A DNA stretch of 64,000 nt from the NCBI GenBank assembly GCA_051294375.1, contig CM119264.1:8864764-8928763 (forward strand), in the 5' to 3' direction. Position 1 is the first letter of the stretch. Each line of letters opens with the position of its first letter. The stretch comes from Paraspadella gotoi. Taxonomy: Eukaryota; Chaetognatha. The notes beneath the pieces are model-generated. The model was given only the letters and a program-made list of their open reading frames with translations, was not told where the DNA came from and searched no databases. A program made the position numbers and the translations under genes. Below, piece by piece: positions 22,518 through 34,790 of the stretch.

Positions 22518-25500
22518 GAAATTGAAAAAACGAATTGGCTCAATTACGTACACGGAGAAGTTTTCTTCTCGGGGAAAAATATTTCGTCGTCGTTGTCGTC
22601 GTCCTCGTCGTCGTCTTTTTCACATTTTATATCGGGAGTGAAAAGTTACTACAACGTCTGGGCCCAAGACAGAATATGGTCATTAAAGGTAACAAGGAAT
22701 TCAAAAGTTAATTTATATAAAAAAAATCACCTAATGAATTCATCATAATCTTTGATTAAACGGAAAACTTTTGAAAACAGATAAGAAGAAACATTTCAAT
22801 GTCAATTTTCTTATTTTTGTGTCCCAACCAGATTTGCACGATAACTTGTTCCTCTAACGAGTTCGATCCGTATCCTGTGCATCTATACGCCGACGACGAC
22901 GACGCCGACGCTGACGACGACGAAGACGCCGACCCAGACGACGACGGCGCCGAGACAGATGAGTCCATACCCGGCAACTTCACGGTCGACTTCGGCAAGG
23001 AAACCGATTCGGATCTTCTCGTCCACTTTGCGACTTCGATATCGAACGGGGACGAGGATGGCGAGATCCCGGTGGATCCCGCGGCGGCGACTCCTACGGG
23101 TGACACGTGATAATCGGATATTCAAACATATTGGTTTGAAAAATCAGTTATACTCACTCCGATAAATTACTTCAATTAAGTCTGTCTGAATTTTAATCTC
23201 TGGTTCTAAGTTTTAAAAAGAAAAGTGATCACAGTTATTCTATTACGATTAAATCTTCTTTCGTATTTCTTTAATTTTTTTTCTCTCTGTTTTCGACAGA
23301 ACCGATTAAAGAGTTGCCATTGGAAACGGTGGACGCCACCTCACTCGTCTCCCTTGTCGCGCCCAACTCGGTCAGCGCCAAGTCTTTTTCCTCCACATCC
23401 GAAACTGACGATTTCATATCCACTTTTTCCGGTGACAACGCGCGTGTCACTATGGCGACCACCGACCCCGTCATCGCATCTACCATTGTCTCAGACCTCA
23501 CAACGCCTCCCTCCACCGCTGTCGGGATGGCCACTGCAAGATCAGCCGCTCCTTGTGAGGGCAGCAGCTGCGGCTGTGACGGAGGAGGCGTCCTAAGCAG
23601 CAGACCCAGATGTCGCTGCCCGAATGGCGATCCGAAGAACAGCTGCGCGAACAAAGGTAGGACTAAAAAAAAAAGAACGCCTAGAAATTGGGGATTTGAT
23701 ACAATTGAACGTAAAATGAAAAAAAAAAACGTAAAAAAGACTAGGATTGGCCAGATGGGGACCCGGGGACCGTGCCGATCGGAAAAGGAAAAGGAAAAGG
23801 AAATTTTCTCGATTGGATGGAGTAAATTATTCGAAACCACATCGTTTTGTTCTTAGCTGAGTACTAAAAACTAACAATGCTGAATCGTCTGTAACTACTG
23901 TGATTAATTTCTTTTTTACATTTCATTACTTTACATAAAAGACCAATTGAATAATATTTATTTTCAGAACCTTCACACTCTTCAACCTGTGGAGGGCTTA
24001 CCTGCCTCAATGGCGGAATCTGTAACCATAGAAACGACTCTTTCATCTGCGTCTGTCCCCGAGAATATCGCGGACCCAAATGCGAACTGCGGACTTGCGA
24101 AGGCCTCTTCTGTCCCGGATCGTCCAAGTGCGTCGATACTATTCGAGGTCCAACGTGCCAACCGCTCGCGATGATCCCCTGCGGGCAGCGTCCCTGCGCC
24201 AACGGCGGCGCATGCGCTCGAACGGCTCGTGGAGTTCGATGCGTTTGCCCGCGCGGTTTCGGCGGTAGCCATTGCGACAAGAAGATCGGATGCGATCAAA
24301 GGACTTGTTCGCATTTCGTGGCGGCAAAGAAATGCGATCAGAGGATTTGCTCGAATCGAGGAGAATGTCGAGTTTCGTCCGTCGGCCAATTTCGTTGCTT
24401 TTGCGTCGTTGGTTTCACCGGAAGCAAATGCCAACTAAAAACGAAAGTAAGGAAGCCTAATTTGGATAGTTGTAATCAAAATAAAAAATAAAAAGAATTA
24501 ACTAATTTATTAATTTGTTACAAAACTTTCGTAAATTTTACCCTAATAAAGGCGATGATGAATCGACAGCGAATCGGAAATATTCCCTCATGGAATTCTA
24601 ACTGGAAAAGGAACGCGGGCGCGACGAATCGCCAGGTCCACCTCAACCCACAGAGAACTTACCTTCCATCCATTCCCGTATCTCCTATTGGGAAATCTCT
24701 CGCGTCGTCTTACCCTCGAACCGGGAAACTCGTTCCTTACCTAAAAACCGGAGTCACCAAAGTCGGTCCGTTGAAGACGTCGCGCCCGATGAATAATCTG
24801 ATCTTGCCACAATTGAGCCGAAATTTGCTCTCGGGATCAAACCCATTCGTCCTGGAAAGCATCTCCTATTCCGCGCCGGCCGATGGCGCCGACCCGTCGA
24901 AATCAGAGGGACAGCAACGCGATCTCTTGCCGAAGATCGATCCGAATAGCGCCGAGTCAAAGATTCCGGTCCCGTCAAGTAAATATTCGCCAATGGCGTC
25001 TATGATGACGTTCTCGGCGCCATTGGACCAAAAAGGTTTCATTCCGACACAATCTTCGACAATTGGGGATTTAAGGTCAAAAAAACAAATTGATTCTTCG
25101 TCGATGCCGGAATTACAGTCTTATTCGGTCTTCAAGAAACATTATCAAAAGCTTAACGGACCCAAAAAATCATTGCAACAAACACAGAACTTCCCTCTAA
25201 ATTTCGCCACCATGCAACGGTTTTCAAGTCTTCAAATGCCAAGAATTTTAAGTTCCTCAAACTCCCTGTCTCCTATGCAACCAAAAGTGGCATCGACACC
25301 ATTTCTTCTTCCAAAACAACTTCAACAGCAACTGCAACAAGTTCAACATCTTCAACGATTGAGCTATCCATGGAGTGGACCAACGAGTTGGCTCGCTCGA
25401 TCGCATCGCCATCGTCGCTCCTCCTCAATCAGTCGGACAAACACGAGAAAAGAATCATTTGAAAGAGACTTCGTCTCAAAAGAACTGATGCTAAAGGATC

Positions 25501-26027
25501 TGCAGCAAAAAGACAAACAGAATCCGTGGAATTCACTTCAAAAACGAGATCTTAAGCTGCAAGAGCATAATGAGAAAAACCCTCTAATTGGCGCCGACCA
25601 CCTCGAAGCCGTAAAATCGCCGCCACGCCCACGTCGGCGTCGCCAAGCGGCATTCCCTTACTTCGCCGATCCTCGATACGTCGCCTCCCATCATTTGCGA
25701 CATCAACAACAACTGCAGCAGATGCGACAGCAACAGCAGCAACGCGGAGCAGCTATAATGGCCGCGAGGAACGCGGCGGCGGCGGCGGCGACAGTTCGTA
25801 ACGCGCCTCCTCCGGCGCCATCGCCGATGATGATGATGAACGGCCAATTTCCTCCGACGGCGCCGGCGATGACGCCGTATTTCCAGTCCGGATATCGATT
25901 TCCAGCGAAGCAGCCGCCGCAACAGCCGCGGCTGCCGGTTGTGGGGTCTTCACCTGGATTCGGGGACGGCGTCGCTCGAAACGGAAGAAGAGCCGGGCAG
26001 CAGCTAGGAGCGAAAACGAGGCTATTC

Positions 26028-26058
<31 letters not shown>

Positions 26059-27242
26059 ATCAAATGAAAGACTTATCGGCGCTCATCTCTCAACTTCAAA
26101 AGATGACGTCGAAAGGAGGAATTAATAATAAAAACAACAACAACAACGTCGACTTTGACGCCATCTCTCTTCTACCACAAAATTCCCAGGGAATTTTGAC
26201 ACCGACAGAGAGAAACGTCATCGTCGGCGTCATAAGAAGGCTGCGAAATCGTGGCCCTGCGACCGGGTATGACAACAACAACAATTTCGACAAGAACAAC
26301 CACAATAATGGGAGAAACAGAAAGGACAACTTAATGGATCAGTCCTGGTTCGCCAATACTAACGCCAACGATCGAACCAATCGCTTCAACGGAATTGGTG
26401 AGGCAGAGATTCTGCCTTTCCTCAGAAACGCCCAGATGCGCGGCGGCGGCGGCGGTGGCGGCGGCGGCGGAGGCCGTGGAGGCGGAGGAGGAGGCGGCGG
26501 CGGCGGTGGCGGCGGCGGAGGTGGAATTATTAGCGAAGCAAACTTCGGATTACATCCTTATCGAGGACAAGGTGGGAAAACGTTTTTCGGCGGTGCCGGC
26601 GGGGTGGGCGGCGGTGCCGGCGGGGTGGGTGACGGCAACGGCGGCAGCGGCTTCGGCAGCAGCGGCGTAGGCGGTGGCGGCGGTTTAAGCGGCAGCGGCC
26701 TCGCCTACCGCGACGAATCGACCCGCGCCGAACTCATGACTCAAGCGGAAACGGCGACTATAAAAAGAGTTCTCTCCCGGTTAATGAACGACGGGCAAAT
26801 AAAGGAAGGAGTGAATCGAGGGCGAATGAACGGAGGGCGAATGAACGGAGGGCGAATGAACGGTGGGCGAATGAACGGAGGGCGAACGGAAGAGGAAACG
26901 AGGAAAGGAATGACGTTCGGCGACGCCATTGGCGCGAGCGGCGTTAATGGCATCGCGTTTGGCGGGGCGTCGACCTTGAATCAACCCAAATTTGGAAGCC
27001 GATCTCCTTCTTTTCCTGATTCATACGGAGGAGGTAATATCGGCTCCACCGCCGCTGTAAACGCTTTCGCCAACGCCAACGTGAACAGCTACGCCAACGC
27101 CAACGCGAACAGCTACGCCAACGCCAACGCCAACACTAACGCTAACGCCTACGCCAACGGTAACGCGATGACGGAAAAGAGTCGCTCCGTCGCTTCGGTT
27201 CTCTGCGCCATTTTTCCTGAGGACGAGACGTGCGACGTTTGA
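22518..27242 (+). CDS. secreted EGF-repeat protein with long low-complexity tail
   Basis: Five exons join in consistent phase: 22518-22688, 22832-23099, 23300-23656, 23968-24446 and 24552-27242, ending TGA. All introns are GT-AG with phases 0, 1, 1, 0. The final acceptor (AATAAAG|GCG) has a weak pyrimidine tract. The joined part encodes 1321 residues; the first exon is not certain. Order: a serine-rich segment, an Asp-rich acidic stretch, a Cys-rich segment (SSCGCDGGG), then three EGF-like modules near 23990-24430 with C-4-C-5-C-8-C-1-C-8-C spacing (for example CANGGACARTARGVRCVCP) and degenerate partial ones between. The 896-residue last exon has Gln-, Asn- and Gly-rich runs, a possible furin site, RPRRRRQ, near 25625-25645, and RMNGG and (Y)ANANANS tandem repeats. 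This is the style of an extracellular matrix or adhesive protein. I recognise no orthologue. Confidence 0.7.
26815..26886 (+). repeat. 15-bp coding tandem repeat, about 4.7 copies
   Basis: Unit GGGCGAATGAACGGA encodes GRMNG. It lies inside the last exon of the EGF gene. The inverted copy near 42525-42590 holds a similar number with small deletions. Confidence 0.9.
27064..27168 (+). repeat. coding tandem repeat of Asn-Ala codons
   Basis: Repeats of GCCAACGC and AACAGCTACGCC encode (NA)n with periodic SYA. They lie 25 codons before the stop of the EGF gene. Confidence 0.9.
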
Positions 27243-27471
27243 ATTTCATCTTTTCTGAGAACTGAAGATGAGGATGATGATGAGTAAAACTGAAGAGATG
27301 CGCCTGATAACGAAATGATTCTCTCTCTTCGTATTCTGTCACGTCGCTATTTCATTAAGTGATTTTTTTGTTGTCGGTCAGTGGCGTCTGGGTCAAGTCA
27401 TGAGTTTCGCTTTTGATAGCATCATTGTTATATTTTATTGTCATCAACGAAATTATTGGCTATATTCATTC

Positions 27472-27477
<6 letters not shown>

Positions 27478-27551
<74 letters not shown>

Positions 27552-27560
27552 TTTTTTTTT
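27478..27560. repeat. (CT)n microsatellite
   Basis: CT run with one TC break near 27538, then T-rich and CT-rich to 27590. Confidence 0.95.
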
Positions 27561-29166
27561 ATTCTCTCTCTCTTTCTTTCTCTCTCACCGACTATGATGA
27601 AACCGTCTCTCTCTTCTTTTTATTTTTCTCTCTCTTCTCGTTCATAAATCAAGCTCTCACATTATTTTATTACTTTCCAAAATTTACGTACACCCATCGC
27701 AAAATATATACTTATTTAAAAGGAAATAATACGGACTATCTGAGACTGAGAAGCGTAATAACAACAAATAAGATGATTTAGTGGCAATTGTGAAGTCAGA
27801 GATCGAGTTCGTCTCTGAGGGAGAAAAATAGAATTTCGCGTTTCTGTTTCCGCGAATTGGATTTGATCAACGAATGTTTTTGAAGGTTCGAACAGTCGCC
27901 CACCTCATTTTTTGGTTTGTTAAATTTTTTTAAAAAATCTATTTTTATCTCAAAATTACGCCTAGTCTACAACGTCAACCATTTTTAATCATGATCAAAG
28001 GTTTTTTTATTAATAATAATATTGAATCCCTCTCCAAATCTCTCTCTCACTCACTCTCTCTCTCTCTCTCTCTCTCTCTCAGCCACCGAGTCCCTCCAGG
28101 ACCTGAACTGCATAATTGGATGAAGGGACGGGGTCTCGCGAAGGCGTGGGCCTGAATTTTTTGAAATACTTTGGGGAAAAAACAGTAGGAGGAAGAGACG
28201 CAAGAGAGAAAAAAACAGTTAGAGAGCGAGGGAGAAAGAAAGAGAGAGAGAGTGAGTGAGACAGAGAGAGAGATGATAATGACCCCGTTCCCCTTTTTTC
28301 TCCCAGTGTCTGTTTTTTTTTTTTTTGTTGTTTTTTTTTATTCAACAGGTGATATGCATTTGAAAAAGTGAACTAATGTATTCCATCCTCTTTTCTTTTT
28401 TCTCATCCTTCTTATGCCCCCTTATACTTCCCTCCTCTCCTTTTCCGCCTCCTCCCCTCTACCTCTTCTTCTCCTCTCGCCTTCTTCCTCTCACTTAGGT
28501 TTTCGTCGAATTAAGAGAAGGAAGACCGAGGGTTGCCATGGTAGCGGTCTCTCTCGTCGCTTCTTTGTCGCAATAACTTCCGGTGAAAGCATCTTTGACC
28601 TCGTTGGCTTCGGTTTACGGGTTATTAACAACGATTTGTCGCTTTTTTTAGTCTTTTGGTGTTTTGGACGTTTCTTCCTTTTTTTCGATTGTTGACTGTT
28701 GAGCGACGTTGCTTAAAATGTACATTGAACATGGAATCTTTCATTTAACTTAAATGATATTTTGATTCCAAAAACGTACTTGTCAAAGTTTATCAGGGTT
28801 TTGGAAAGTTTTGGGGGTAAAGGAAAGCCTGTCGTAACTTTTAATCGGTTTCGAGATGAATGCTTCGATTGCCACGTGGCGCAGGGCGGAAAATGCATGC
28901 TGCGATGCCGCAACTTTATAATACCGGGACAACGACCGAAAAAAAATCAAACTCCAGTTCGTCTGATATTCATAACCCGACTCGAAAGCGAAAAAGGGAG
29001 AAAAAGAAGAGAGAAAATAAAAGCAAAAGAAATTTTAAAAAAAGCAAGGAAAAAAAAAAGTCGGGAACGGGCGAAAAAAAAAACCCACCGAAGATGGAAA
29101 CTCGATGCCTTTTCTTTCTGATTCCTCATCCTTTGGTCAAAATTGCGTCTTAGATGCAACCTAGAT

Positions 29167-29222
<56 letters not shown>

Positions 29223-29470
29223 ACTCTCTCTCTCTCTCTCTCTCTCTTTGTTTTTTACTTTTGGTTGCTTGGATATCGTGGCAGAGATTTATTTCGTTTT
29301 TCTCTTCTGATCGCTTTTTTTTTCTCTTCCATTTTTTGGGGATATGAGTTTTGCATCTTTTTATTCATGTTCACTTTGCCTTTCTGATATGAATATGAAA
29401 AAAGGACTTATTTTGAAGGAAAAAAGGTAAAAAGTAATAAAAAGAAAAACGGAAAGAAAAAGAAAAAAAT

Positions 29471-29472
<2 letters not shown>

Positions 29473-29561
<89 letters not shown>
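29473..29561. repeat. (GAAA)n microsatellite
   Basis: About 88 bases of GAAA. The inverted counterpart is at 39798-39890. Confidence 0.95.
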
Positions 29562-29709
29562 TGCTAAGAAAGAAGAAATTGTGATGCGATGTTTGCCCTA
29601 ATGTTTATCCAAGGGCCACTAAAACCGGCGGAACCCATGATTGTAAAAAGGGAAAACATGTGGGCCAATATAGAGGCGGCAGCTTGGGAGAAAAGGAAAA
29701 CCAGGGTGA

Positions 29710-29711
<2 letters not shown>

Positions 29712-29788
<77 letters not shown>

Positions 29789-29789
29789 C
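29712..29789. repeat. (GA)n microsatellite
   Basis: GA tract interrupted by two GGA/GAAG breaks. Confidence 0.93.
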
Positions 29790-29881
29790 TCTAGTGAGTA
29801 GGTGCACTTAACACCCAAAGCCGATGATGAGATGATCATCCATGCATTAAAAGGACTATGATCCCCGAAAAGAAAAAGAGA

Positions 29882-29883
<2 letters not shown>

Positions 29884-29916
<33 letters not shown>

Positions 29917-29917
29917 T
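29884..29917. repeat. (ACG)n microsatellite
   Basis: Eleven ACG units. Similar trinucleotide tracts recur at 7322, 30078, 39155, 39388 and 47455. Confidence 0.95.
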
Positions 29918-30206
29918 TAATGACCGACTGAAAGCCATGATGAGGATGGAAGCCTCTTGAGTTGAGCGACGAAGAAGATGGCGCAGTCATCGCCGTCGCC
30001 TTGTCGTCGTTGTTGTTGTTGTGGGGAGACGACAATCCTCGTCATCGTCGCTTCGCCGTCGTACCGATCGTTTGTCATCGTCGTCGTCGTCGTCGTCGTC
30101 GTCGTCTCCGCGTCGACATTGTTGTTATTGATCGTCGTCTGTGATCGATGTGTGAGTCCCCAATCGTAATTATCTCCGTCGTCTTCTTCAATATTCGAAG
30201 ATTCAA
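29917..30206 (-). CDS. coding-like exon, acidic then threonine-rich, function unknown
   Basis: A minus-strand acceptor-like CTCGGAGTTCAG opens a frame, ESSNIEEDDGDNYDWGLTHR, followed by Asn and a poly-Thr run from (ACG)n, a Gln run, and an ending WLSVGH with a TAA at 29917. The entry phase leaves two bases. An in-frame hydrophobic upstream ATG exists at 30288, so the segment could also be read as a continuous secreted ORF. The inverted copy at about 39030-39350 has a longer ACG run and shifted frames. No domain recognised. Confidence 0.35.
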
Positions 30207-30935
30207 CTGAACTCCGAGTTGAGTGAGTCGATGAAATATAGAACGGGGAAGGAAGAAAGAGGAAGAACAAAACGAAGAAAAATAACAAATAAAAAAAGAA
30301 GGAGAAAAAAGAACAAATGCAGAGCAGGAGGATGAGGGAGAGGTCAAAATGGAAACAAAAAAACGGAGCGTGAAAAGAAAAAATGCCAGAGATGATCGCT
30401 TGTTTTTTGATGTAGATTTGAACCGGGTTAAAACATCCACCTCGACTCTGAAGCGAACAGCGTATTTTATTCGACGAATAATGTTTAGTTAAAACATGCG
30501 GGACCTCCTTATTTTATAGCTTTCGAAAAAAATATTTTAAAATTTAAATTAATTTGAAATCATATATAAAGCGAAAATAAGTATGTTTTATAGAATTTAC
30601 TTTTTTTATTAAAAAAAAATCATTTCTGAAGGGGATTCGCTTGTATTATTCTGCAAGAAAACTAAGTGCCTGTCATCATCATTCCAGGCAAAAAACTTTC
30701 ATTTGCAAAATGAAAATGAAAAATTTTAAATGATAAAATGGAGAGTGGGGGGAAAAAAAGTAGAAAGAAAAAATATCTGATTTTAATGGAAAATATATTG
30801 GAATTGTGAGAAACTTAAAAGCGGTATATTTCTTGAACCAATTTTATTCAAAATACAAATATACGGAGAATATAATTAAGATTAAAGAAGGAAACGAATT
30901 ACATTTGAAATATAAAATAGGATCAGGAAAGAAAA

Positions 30936-30939
<4 letters not shown>

Positions 30940-31011
<72 letters not shown>

Positions 31012-31013
31012 AA
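30940..31013. repeat. (GAAA)n microsatellite
   Basis: About 72 bases of GAAA. The inverted counterpart is at 38218-38310. Confidence 0.95.
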
Positions 31014-31115
31014 AGAAAAGAGGAGCATTCGTCTCACCCAGCTCACCCACGCCTTCCTCTCCCCTCTCACCTCGAACTGACACGTGATCTTCACGTGGCT
31101 CCTCTTCCTCTCATC

Positions 31116-31125
31116 NNNNNNNNNN
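31116..31125. other. 10-base assembly gap (N run)
   Basis: Ten Ns inside the left arm of the inverted duplication. Confidence 0.99.
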
Positions 31126-32117
31126 TTTCTTTATTTTCCTTTTTCGTTTCCGCTTCGATTGAAAAAGCGATGGTTTCGAGTCACTGAGCGGAAGTAAGTG
31201 TATTTTCGCCGCCAGCTCTGATTTTTAGGTTTCTTTTTAAAAAGGTCATAATAGTTGTGAATGTTTGAGAAGAAAAAAGCGGAAAAAATATATGGGCCAT
31301 TAGGAATCGTGAGGGAGATTTAACAAGAAAATTAAATTATTTTAAATTACACTTAATATTCTCGTTCGTAGTCGTTTTTGTCGTTTTTGTCGTTTTTGTC
31401 GTCGTCGTCATAGATTTCGTTAGGTCTGTTATCGTTGTTGTTGTTACTTCGGTTTCAAAATGACCGAAGCAAAATGACCTCGAAAATTGTACCNNNNNNN
31501 NNNNNNNNNNNNNNNNNNTATAAGAAGAACCAAAAATTTTAAGTATTCCATTCACTGGTAATTTCCCTTTCTTTTGTTGTTTTTGGAGGAGAGTGGACAA
31601 GTAACAGAGTTACCTTGTCATTTCTCTTAGACATTTCGGTGAGACGAAACGTTAATTCATAATTACGTACGAATGTTTCAGGTTCTTTTGTACATTTGAG
31701 ACCTAGTCTTCAGAGTAAGAAGATTGATTTAATTCCGGAAAAAATAGAGATTTTAAAAAAAAAAATTAATTCTAAACTGTTGAGAAAATAAAGATCTTAT
31801 ATAAGCTCAACCAAAGCCTGTGTAGCGTAGCATTGGCATTTGCTCGGATAGCCTGTACATGTATAATCAAACTTTGAAATAGCTTTCATAGAGTATCAAT
31901 TACTGTTAACGTTGTGTTTTCGTTTTACTTTGCTATTTGGGGAGGGTTAGACTTATTGTAATTTTGTTGATGTGTGTTGTCACTGTATCAAATTCTTGAT
32001 GATGAAATAAACTCACTATATATCTAATTTAATAAATAATACTTATACAAATAGTTTCAGCCAATTTTCTTTTCCTTTCTTTCTAACGTTTGGTAAACAA
32101 AGCGGTCGACCGCCGCG
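31126..32117. other. AT-rich non-coding stretch, no gene seen
   Basis: Contains a possible donor (GCGGAAG|TAAGTG) near 31195 and a (GTCGTTTTT)n run near 31370-31410. I see no coding exon. Confidence 0.5.
31494..31518. other. 25-base assembly gap (N run)
   Basis: Exactly 25 Ns. Flanking sequence is also found near 36600-36700 in the same orientation. Confidence 0.99.
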
Positions 32118-32291
32118 ATGAAGAATAATGGGAAGTTCATTTCTGACGCCGTGAGGGATGTTGTTGTCGTCATTGTTTATTTGTTGTCGTTGTCGTCGGT
32201 CGTCGATCTTCGTTCTCTACATGAACAAATGATCAGGACGCTTCCACCGAATGGCGCGTTTCCTGACGGTGGCATTATGGAACCGCTGAAG
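32118..32291 (+). CDS. candidate signal-peptide first exon, gene unresolved
   Basis: The ATG at 32118 opens MKNNGKFISDAVRD followed by a hydrophobic VVVVIVYLLSLSSVV core, as in a secretory signal, then a polar segment ending EPLK at a donor, AAG|GTAAAT. The exon is 174 bases and ends in phase 0. That is the phase required both by the first clear EGF-gene exon (22518) and by the last one (24552). In the inverted copy this exon lies directly upstream of the long last exon, in the same orientation. Without splicing it would continue about 40 codons as a short ORF. It may be the displaced true first exon of the EGF gene, or belong to a separate gene. Confidence 0.4.
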
Positions 32292-33850
32292 GTAAATTCC
32301 GGCCACAACAACAACAAAGAGGAAAAAAACACCGACAGCGGTCGACGAAAAACACGACGACGATTTCAACGACGAAAACTAATACAATTACAGAAGATTT
32401 GTCTCAATTAACCGCCCGGACGCGAAAACCTAATGAAGATTAGGGTGTATCTAAAACTTTGTAATATTTTGTTTTTTAAAAAAAATAAAGGTAATAATTA
32501 TTAGTGCTTTAAAATAATTTAATTTCTCAAATTTTGTTTGTATTTATATACAGATATATATAACTAGGCCGGAACAGGTTGAAACTAGAAGTTCTCTCAA
32601 ATAAAGTATATGATAAAAGTGACTGTTAAAGAATATGAAAATAAAATAATTTTAAAAAATTATCTTATTATAAGCGCACGGAAGCACTTTTAAAGATATT
32701 TTATTTACATTAATATATATGTTTAAAAAATTTTTTTGAATTTTTCCAATGTTTTTTTATAGATTCCGATAGAGCTGTTAAAAGAGAATAAAGCGTTATT
32801 AATACAAATTTTAAAAAAGATTTTTGTTTGTTTTCGATAAAATTATTTCAAAAACTAAAAAAAATCAGCCAATGAATGATGGCATGAGATGATTTTTAAA
32901 CGTTTTTTCTGTTTGTTATTAAACCATTTCTTGTCAAATTTTAAAAAAATGTAGACGTAACTCTTCATTTAATTTTTCAAGCTCTATAGAATCCGGTTCT
33001 TAAAACTAACTTTTTTTAAAAAAATTTTGTCATTTTTATTATATATAAATATTTAAAGCTTCAGTGCAACAACCCAATGATACTAATTCAAAAAGTTTGC
33101 ATTGAAAATCTATTTCAATCAGAAGGAAAAAAGGAATATTTTTTAGAGAGAATTAAAAGTTATAAATAGTTGTTCAATTTTAGCCCGCCTTAATGATTAC
33201 ATGTATCTTTTTTTGTTTCTTAGCAACAAAAAAAGGTGCTTCAAAAAAACAAATTAGCTATAAAAAATAGTCAGGAAGTTATGTGGAGAAAGATTATTAA
33301 ATTATTTTTATAACACTCTTTCTTTCAAATATTATAATCGGTTAAGTTGAATTACTATTTTAAAAAAAGAGAAAAACCTTTCTTTGTACAAACAAATTAC
33401 AACTGTTATGAAAAGATTTTTTGTCAATTAATTATTAAATATCTTCTATTTTGCGTATCTAAAAAAAATATAAATAAGATTTAATAAAAAAAATCAATTG
33501 GGTAATAGCATGTAATAAATTTAACATATTTTTTCTTTAATTTTGAGAACCCTCTAAACACTACGATTCAACTTATTCGTGTTGTGACTCAGGTTGCCCC
33601 ATTGATCATTCCAATTGGAGAAGAAAACTTTTATGAGGAGATAATTCGTTATTGCGAGTTGTAAAGCGGGAACATGATTCGATGTAATATACACAAAAAA
33701 TTTGCGTGTCTAAATTGTTAAATCGGTGAAAAAGCGCAAAAACCTACTTGAAGAAAGAAACTACTTTGTAACGTAAATACCATCTTTATTGTAATTTTCC
33801 CACGTCTCATTCTCTGTATTTTCGCTGTTCGCACTATTGTCGCTTATTTT
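32292..33850. repeat. AT-rich repeat block, also at 34791-36150
   Basis: About 1.4 kb of AT-rich DNA that reappears in direct orientation after the N run at 34766, with many indels. Its right part (33120-33850) is also present in reverse complement at 34090-34765. No gene seen apart from a possible short ORF noted among the findings. Confidence 0.8.
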
Positions 33851-34021
33851 ACCCGCATACTCCTTCTCTCTCTTCATCTCTCTCTATTCTCTTTCCTCCT
33901 CGTCTTCTTTTCTCTCTCTCTCTCTCTCTTTCTCTCTCCTTTATTTCTCTCTCTTCTCTCTCTCTTCTCTCTCTCATCTCTTCTTCTATTTCTTCTACTC
34001 CTCTGCTTCTCTCTCTCTCTA

Positions 34022-34084
<63 letters not shown>

Positions 34085-34765
34085 CTCTCTCTCCGCGAAA
34101 TAGTGCGAACTGCGAAATACAGAGAATGAGAGGGAAAATTACAATAAAGAAGGTATTTACGTTAACAAAGATAATTTCTTTCTTCAAGTAGGTTTTGCTT
34201 TTCACGATTTAACAATTAAAACGCAAATTTTTTGTTGTTATAATCGAATCATGTTCCCGTTTAACTCGCAATAAACGAATTATCTCATAAAAGTTTTCTC
34301 TCCAGATGGCAAATGATCAATCGGCCGAACCTCATCAACAACGAATAAGTGAACCTCGTTGGTTAGAGTGTTCCCAAAATTAAAAAAAAATATGTTAAAT
34401 TTTTATTACATGTATTACCAATATGATTTTTTTTTATTAAATCTTATTTTATTTTTTTAGATACGAAAAATAGAATATTTAATAATTATTGAAAAAAATT
34501 TTTCATAACAGTTGTAATTTTAGTTGTACAAAGAAAGGTTTTTTTTTTATTAAAATATAATTCAACTAACGATTATAAATATTTTAAAAAAGTGTTTATA
34601 AAAAAATAATTTTAATAATCTTTTCCTCACATAATTCCTGAATTTTTTTAGCTATTTGTTTTTTTGAGCACCTTTTTTGTTGCTAAGAAACAAAAAAAGA
34701 TACAGTGTATATATTAAGGCGGGCTAAAATTGAACACTTTTTATAACTTTTAATTCTCTCAAAAA
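33120..34765. repeat. palindrome centred near 33.98 kb
   Basis: Arms 33120-33860 and 34090-34765 are reverse complements, with a CT tract at the centre (33865-34092). Landmarks such as TTAGCCCGCCTTAA and GCACTATT appear in mirrored order. The arms differ by indels. Confidence 0.88.
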
Positions 34766-34790
34766 NNNNNNNNNNNNNNNNNNNNNNNNN
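34766..34790. other. 25-base assembly gap (N run)
   Basis: Exactly 25 Ns at the outer edge of the right palindrome arm. Confidence 0.99.

Larger units (their letters stand above)
27243..29935. other. non-coding region downstream of the EGF gene
   Basis: Microsatellites at 27478-27560, 28030-28080 and 29167-29250, plus purine-rich tracts. A GC-balanced patch at 28497-28650 after a TCTCACTTAG acceptor-like site, and another at 28840-28935, are weakly coding-like (FDCHVAQGGKCMLRC) but have no supported exon borders. Confidence 0.4.
24535..31115 (+). repeat. left arm of large inverted duplication
   Basis: Matches the reverse complement of about 38120-44890, including the whole last exon of the EGF gene, the microsatellites in order, and the sequence before the 10-base N run at 31116. 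This arm keeps the 895-codon ORF intact. Together with 31126-32470 (matching 37360-37480 and 44890-45800 in reverse) the repeat spans most of 24.5-45.8 kb. Confidence 0.9.
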
